Assembly: GCA_025360665.1 (NCBI GenBank)
Contig: JANYBU010000423.1
Location: 1 to 17,744 of the forward strand
Source: Nitrospira sp.
Lineage (GTDB): Bacteria > Nitrospirota > Nitrospiria > Nitrospirales > Nitrospiraceae
Direction of reading: 5' to 3'
Length of the DNA: 17,744 bases
The position numbers and the translations under genes are program-made. The notes under the pieces were generated by a model that was given only the letters and a program-made list of their open reading frames with translations, made no database searches and had not been told where the DNA came from. Shown here in pieces: positions 14,138-17,744 of this stretch. Within the stretch, counting starts at the first letter, position 1. Each line of letters starts with the position of its first letter.

Positions 14138-15150
14138 ATGCAGAGTCTGCGTTCGATCTTCGTCATTGCCTTTTTCGTTACCGCCGGGTGCGGGCTTCCT
14201 ACCCTCGATCTCCGCGATCAACTCGACCTCCATCGCGTCTCGTTCTACGACAAACTGACGACCAACCCCCCCCGGCACAAGAATTTCTCGCCTGTACCAG
14301 ACAGGCTCACGATAAGCCGAAGACAGGCCCTGGCACAGTGGATCCAGCGGGCAGTTCGCCTCTCGGCACGTCATCGGCGGATGAGAGTCGATTGTCCGGT
14401 CTCGCCTTCAGACCGATTCGAATACTCGTCGAACGAGTGAAGGCGCATCGACCCAACGAGGCCGATTCGCTGCTTGCACTCCAAGAACTCTTCGCCGACG
14501 GCGAGTTCTTGCACCATCGCAGGCTCGACCTAGGGAAGTTGCGACGGGTGATCGACATCATTCGACAGTGGCATGCCCATGTCGACTTCGATGAGGATGC
14601 CCTCGCGCAGAACACCTCACGCTTCGCCCAACTGCTTCTTGCCTACAACAAGGCTTATTTCGGCGATGTGCAATTCGTTCCCGAACCGACGCCTCCCGGC
14701 GGAGGGGTGCGCGGCGTGCTCAAGGTTGCGTCGACGGGCTTTGTCGATCGGAACGGCAATGTGTGGGCCTTCCCCGGTCTGTCCGTCAATGTCCAGAAGG
14801 AGCTCGGTGCACGCGCAACTGTGTCCGCCTCGTCGGTCGACTCTCAACGTGTCAGCGCCGACCTGACGCGCATTTTCCTGGAAGCCTTCTTCGACACGGC
14901 CTTTCGAGTACCGGCCGTACATGGTGCGACCGCGTTGCGAGTGGGACCGAACTCCCAGGAGTCGCCCTACCCTGAATTCGATGCCAATCATCCCTCTATT
15001 CCACTGGAGGCCTTGGCACGAGTGACCCGTGACGCTCTGTGCGCCGAAGCCGCCGTGACATCGCTCGTGGGAAAAGCGGTTCGCGGTGGAAGTGTCTTCG
15101 GTACCCAGAATGAGACGCTTGCCGCCCGCTTGAAACAGCCGCAGGGGTGA
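14138..15150 (+). CDS. Lipoprotein of unknown function, frameshifted at a C8 run
   Basis: ATG 14138 has GAGG six bases upstream and encodes a lipoprotein signal, MQSLRSIFVIAFFVTAGCG, with lipobox TAGC and lipidated Cys18. This frame continues to the run of eight C at 14266-14273 and then reads into unlikely protein. The frame that is coding beyond the run (PAQEFLACTRQAHDKPKTGP to the stop at 15150) has no credible start of its own. One extra C in the run would join the two into a protein of about 337 residues. I do not recognise the mature protein. It holds a region with VIDIIRQWHAHVDFDEDALAQ and a stretch rich in small residues around PPGGGVRGVLKVASTGFVDR. It lies upstream of two patatin-like genes in the same direction. 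Confidence 0.65.
14266..14273 (+). repeat. C8 homopolymer at the lipoprotein frameshift
   Basis: Eight consecutive C sit exactly where the signal-peptide frame and the downstream coding frame part. Nine C would give one open frame. Such runs are prone both to slipped-strand length change in cells and to length error in sequencing. Confidence 0.7.
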
Positions 15151-15212
15151 TGGCGAAGAAGCTCGTCGATCACGAAGGGTTCTGCTATTACCAGGTCACA
15201 CAGGGCTCATAG
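15150..15212 (+). CDS. Possible 20-residue ORF coupled to the lipoprotein gene
   Basis: The ATG shares its A with the TGA of the lipoprotein gene (TGATG) and has a G-rich stretch just before it. It would encode MAKKLVDHEGFCYYQVTQGS. The coupled start is the only support. It could equally be chance or a remnant of a longer gene. Confidence 0.2.
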   Translation: MAKKLVDHEGFCYYQVTQGS

Positions 15213-15309
15213 ATATCGCACCACGAGAGAAGAGCCGACGCACGCTGATACGCGGTTCGGCTGCCGTCGAACCACCATTCAAGAAGGAGCCTCACGGGGG
15301 GACACGATC

Positions 15310-16737
15310 ATGAAATTCATTTCCGTTGCACTCAGCATGAGCCTCATTCTGCTACTCACCGGCTGCTTTGCGAAAATCCATTCCCTGCCCGCGCACCCCG
15401 ACAAGAACAGCCCGGTCTTCGCGCCGCTTCCTGATCGGGAAACTCTAGTCGGGCTTGCCATATCCGGGGGAGGAAGTCGCGCCGCAACCTTCGCGGCAGG
15501 CGCACTCGAAGCCTTGGCCACCGTCCGCATTACCGACGGCGGTCAAGAACGCAGTCTGCTGGAGATGGTCACCCATATGTCCAGCGTCTCCGGTGGCAGC
15601 CTCGCCACGGCCTACTATGCCGTCAAGAAACCAGCCAAATTCGAAGCCGTCATGGCAGGAGATGGGTTATCGCCAGCCTACCAGCAGTTCTTTACGTCAT
15701 TCAAAGAAGATATGCAGTTGAATTTCCAGCTCCGGGCACTCGGTCGTCAGGTGGCAAATTTCCGCGTCGCTAACCCCACCAAACTTGCCTATTCCTTCGC
15801 CGACGTCTGGGACGCGAATTTCTTTGACGGGATGACATTTTCTGGACTCTATGAGCGAGAGCGACGCGGGGATGCGCCACAGATCATCTTGAATGGCACC
15901 ATCTATAACAGCGGGCGCCGACTGGTCCTGACCACGCTCCCGCCATCGGACTTTGCCTATGACTTTACGAAAGAGCTGCGGGCCAAATTAGTCGCCAAGG
16001 GTCAGCAGTTCACCCCGGAGGGCAAGGCCAGTTTCGACAAGAGTGTCGAACGGGCGAAGAACCAATTCCTCCCGCAGACGTTTGAGGATCTCGCTGGAGA
16101 CCATCGAGGGCTTCCCGTCTCGCTCGCGGTGGCCACGTCCGCGTCCTTTCCTCCGGTGGTCGGACCTGTGACCTATCAGGCAGCCGGAACGAATACCTAT
16201 ACGCACGTTGGGGACGGCGGCCTGTTCGACAACCTCGGCACCGAGTCGCTGACCACGCTCTTCCTCAATAAACTCAACCCGGCCAGACTTGCCGCCAAAA
16301 GAGGGTTGATCATCGTCATCGACGCCTCCTATCCGTTCGACGAGGGAGGGGCCGATCTTAATACTAGTGAAAAGGGCTTTGAAGTCTTTGCCCACGATCC
16401 GTCCCGCATCGTCGGGATCATGGAAGAACGAGCCAATGCCTACCAGGCGATGCTCTGGCACAGCCTGCGCGCCGAAGGTGCCTTCCTCCCGGATTACGAT
16501 CATCTAAAACTCATCATCCTCCGCTATACGGACTCCGAATGGGCACAGAACGATCCTATTCCAGCTGGATGCCCCAGCACCATGACGGTTGAGGCAATCA
16601 AAAAGACGATTCGACAAGTGCCGACTCTATTTAAAATCGAAGACACTTGTCACGGCGCGCTCCTGATCGCGGCAGCCCAAAAGGTCGTCAAGAAGCAGCA
16701 GCAGCGGATTGTGAATTTTCTGCAGCCGGCCCCGTAA
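15310..16737 (+). CDS. Patatin-like phospholipase, lipoprotein
   Basis: A 475-residue lipoprotein acyl hydrolase. The signal MKFISVALSMSLILLLTGC ends in lipobox LTGC with Cys19, placing it on a membrane at the periplasmic side or exposed on the surface. Patatin motifs in order: oxyanion loop SGGGSRA near residues 53-59, nucleophile elbow SVSGGS near 94-99 with the catalytic Ser at its centre, and catalytic Asp in GDGGLFDN near 303-310. Patatins hydrolyse phospholipids or other acyl lipids with a Ser-Asp dyad. The start at 15310 has AAGGAG and a G-run upstream. About 50 bases separate it from the second patatin-like gene, so the two are probably co-transcribed, perhaps together with the lipoprotein before them. 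Its lipid substrate, and whether it acts on self or foreign membranes, is not shown. Confidence 0.9.
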   Translation: MKFISVALSMSLILLLTGCFAKIHSLPAHPDKNSPVFAPLPDRETLVGLAISGGGSRAATFAAGALEALATVRITDGGQERSLLEMVTHMSSVSGGSLATAYYAVKKPAKFEAVMAGDGLSPAYQQFFTSFKEDMQLNFQLRALGRQVANFRVANPTKLAYSFADVWDANFFDGMTFSGLYERERRGDAPQIILNGTIYNSGRRLVLTTLPPSDFAYDFTKELRAKLVAKGQQFTPEGKASFDKSVERAKNQFLPQTFEDLAGDHRGLPVSLAVATSASFPPVVGPVTYQAAGTNTYTHVGDGGLFDNLGTESLTTLFLNKLNPARLAAKRGLIIVIDASYPFDEGGADLNTSEKGFEVFAHDPSRIVGIMEERANAYQAMLWHSLRAEGAFLPDYDHLKLIILRYTDSEWAQNDPIPAGCPSTMTVEAIKKTIRQVPTLFKIEDTCHGALLIAAAQKVVKKQQQRIVNFLQPAP

Positions 16738-16787
16738 GCGGGGACACGTTCAAGGGAAGTAAGCTGCGAATCGAGTGGAGGCGTGCG

Positions 16788-17729
16788 GTGAGCGACACAT
16801 CATCTGACCACGGTCCGCTCTGTCTCAGTGACGTATTGGCCGAAGAATATGAAAAGCTGCACGGCACTCCGATTAAGCTCCCCCCCTCCGCACTGAAAGG
16901 CGTCTCTAAAGAAGAAGCACAAAGAAAAGAAAAAGAGCGGCTCGATAAAGTCTACGAGTCGATCCATGGCCTCACCCCTAAAAAACGCTCCGCGCTCTGC
17001 TTCTCCGGCGGCGGTATCCGCAGTGCGACCTTCTGCCTAGGCGTGATCCAAGCTCTGGCCCAGAAGGGTCTGCTCACACAATTTGACTATCTTTCGACTG
17101 TCTCGGGCGGCGGCTATATTGGAAGCTGGCTCACCGCATGGATCTCGCGAAATCCGAATGGACTTGATGGTGTCTGCAAGGACCTCAAGGACCATCTTGA
17201 ATGTCCGCTCACGCCGGAACCGGGCCCCCTTCACTGGCTTCGTGCGTATAGTAACTACTTGAGCCCGAAGCTCGGGATGTTTTCTGCGGACGGCTGGACC
17301 CTTGTGGGCACGTATCTTCGAAATCTCCTACTCAATTGGATGATCCTTCTTCCGTTTCTGATGGCATTGCTGTTGATCCCGCGATTTCACGTTGCCGCGT
17401 CCAGGTGGTCTATTCCTGAATGGGAAACGCCGCTGTTGCTGCTCGGCCTGTTCCTAGGAGCCGTGTGCCTGACGTATCTGCACCTGCACCGACCGAGCTT
17501 GGTCGCCCCTCAACCCACCTGGTACGGCCGTCTCCGGGCGAAAGAATCCGAGTCACGTTTTATTTTTTGTTGTCTACTCCCATTTTTCCTAGCTGCAATT
17601 CTGCTCACCTTGGACTGGGCCTTTTATACCTTGAGTTCTAACTCCAAGTGCAACACGACAGGCCCTGATGGGCTAAGGTGTTGCCATGTCAAAGAAATCC
17701 TATCGACACATGAGTGCGGAAGACCGTGA
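16788..17729 (+). pseudogene. Membrane-anchored patatin-like phospholipase, interrupted by an IS30-family element
   Basis: I chose GTG 16788 because GGAGG lies six bases before it; the frame is open to 16647 but that would overlap the previous gene by 91 bases. The patatin half shows SGGGIRSA (oxyanion loop) and STVSGGGYIGSW (nucleophile elbow) within the first 130 residues or so. Three hydrophobic segments follow (LLNWMILLPFLMALLLI, TPLLLLGLFLGAVCLTYL, and FIFCCLLPFFLAAILLTL). Native coding ends close to base 17630; the last 30 or so codons up to the stop at 17729 are read from the insertion sequence. The catalytic Asp motif expected further along is missing. No signal peptide is seen, so the patatin domain is probably cytoplasmic, unlike its lipoprotein neighbour. 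The remainder of the gene, if kept, lies beyond the window. Confidence 0.85.
17650..17684 (+). promoter_or_regulatory. Hairpin before the transposase start
   Basis: GCAACAC (17650-17656) pairs with GTGTTGC (17678-17684), and inside it GCCC pairs with GGGC around a TGAT loop. The AAGGTG that would serve as ribosome binding site for the transposase partly lies in the 3' arm. On transcripts that read in from the patatin gene, this fold could hide the transposase start; that is inference. Confidence 0.4.
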
Positions 17730-17744
17730 GACCTTGAGCCTGGG
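17686..17744 (+). CDS. IS30-family transposase, 5' end only
   Basis: ATG at 17686 opens a frame reading MSKKSYRHMSAEDRETLSLG to the window edge. It matches the characteristic IS30 transposase N-terminus (YRHLSxEERExLxLGL), which in the family begins an HTH DNA-binding domain; the catalytic DDE domain would follow beyond the window. It overlaps, in another frame, the chimeric tail of the interrupted patatin gene. Only 19 full codons are seen, but the motif is distinctive. Confidence 0.8.
   Translation, partial: MSKKSYRHMSAEDRETLSL

Larger units (their letters stand above)
17631..17744 (+). mobile_element. Left end of an IS30-family insertion sequence
   Basis: The stretch starting near 17631, with CCAAGTGCAACAC at 17644-17656, resembles the ends of IS30-family elements, which often carry GTGTTGCACTT at the other end. 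A transposase start follows at once. The exact first base cannot be fixed without the right end and the target duplication. The element runs beyond the window. Confidence 0.75.

Noticed and set aside
14086..14265. The upstream part of the 14086 frame (MLNTAIPRVLLCHYEV...) as the true N-terminus of the downstream protein
   Set aside because: It has no ribosome binding site and an unlikely Arg/Pro-rich sequence, whereas the other frame has a ribosome binding site and a perfect lipoprotein signal.

Overview
This 17.7 kb window looks like chromosomal DNA of a Nitrospira-type bacterium (Nitrospirota). That reading is inference. It rests on moderately high GC, the gene repertoire, and a 126-bp inverted-repeat-ended element at 6560-6685 whose sequence I recall, without being able to verify it, as recurring in Nitrospira genomes. 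No rRNA or tRNA gene and no CRISPR array was seen.

Left part (1-6700), housekeeping: the 3' end of a membrane protein gene; a site-2 family metalloprotease with two CBS domains on the minus strand; divergently from it a polysaccharide deacetylase overlapping a GNAT acetyltransferase gene; a GloA-like glyoxalase; a DapF-family epimerase in which both catalytic cysteine positions are serine; and uvrC. Short intergenic arrays of a degenerate 7-bp unit (T-N-A-C-S-N-N) recur in this part only.

Central part (6685-13288), signalling: a FadL/OmpP1-type outer membrane channel is divergent from a luxR-type regulator. This regulator is convergent with a luxI-type acyl-homoserine-lactone synthase that carries every signature residue of the family. 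Upstream of luxI lies a perfect 38-bp palindrome whose inner 20 bp closely resembles the Vibrio fischeri lux box. Across it runs a divergent operon: NarL-type histidine kinase, PAS histidine kinase, NarL-type response regulator (ATGA overlaps at both junctions), followed by a stand-alone receiver whose phospho-acceptor Asp is Asn. The layout suggests a quorum-sensing circuit wired to a two-component relay. This is the most interesting part of the window.

Right part (13385-17744): a UPF0114 membrane protein, a lipoprotein of unknown function, a patatin-like lipoprotein, and a membrane-anchored patatin-like protein broken near base 17631 by an IS30-family element that runs off the window.

Two genes (the PAS kinase near 11802 and the lipoprotein at a C8 run, 14266-14273) are each out of frame by one missing C. 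They could be real mutations, phase variation at the C-run, or assembly errors.
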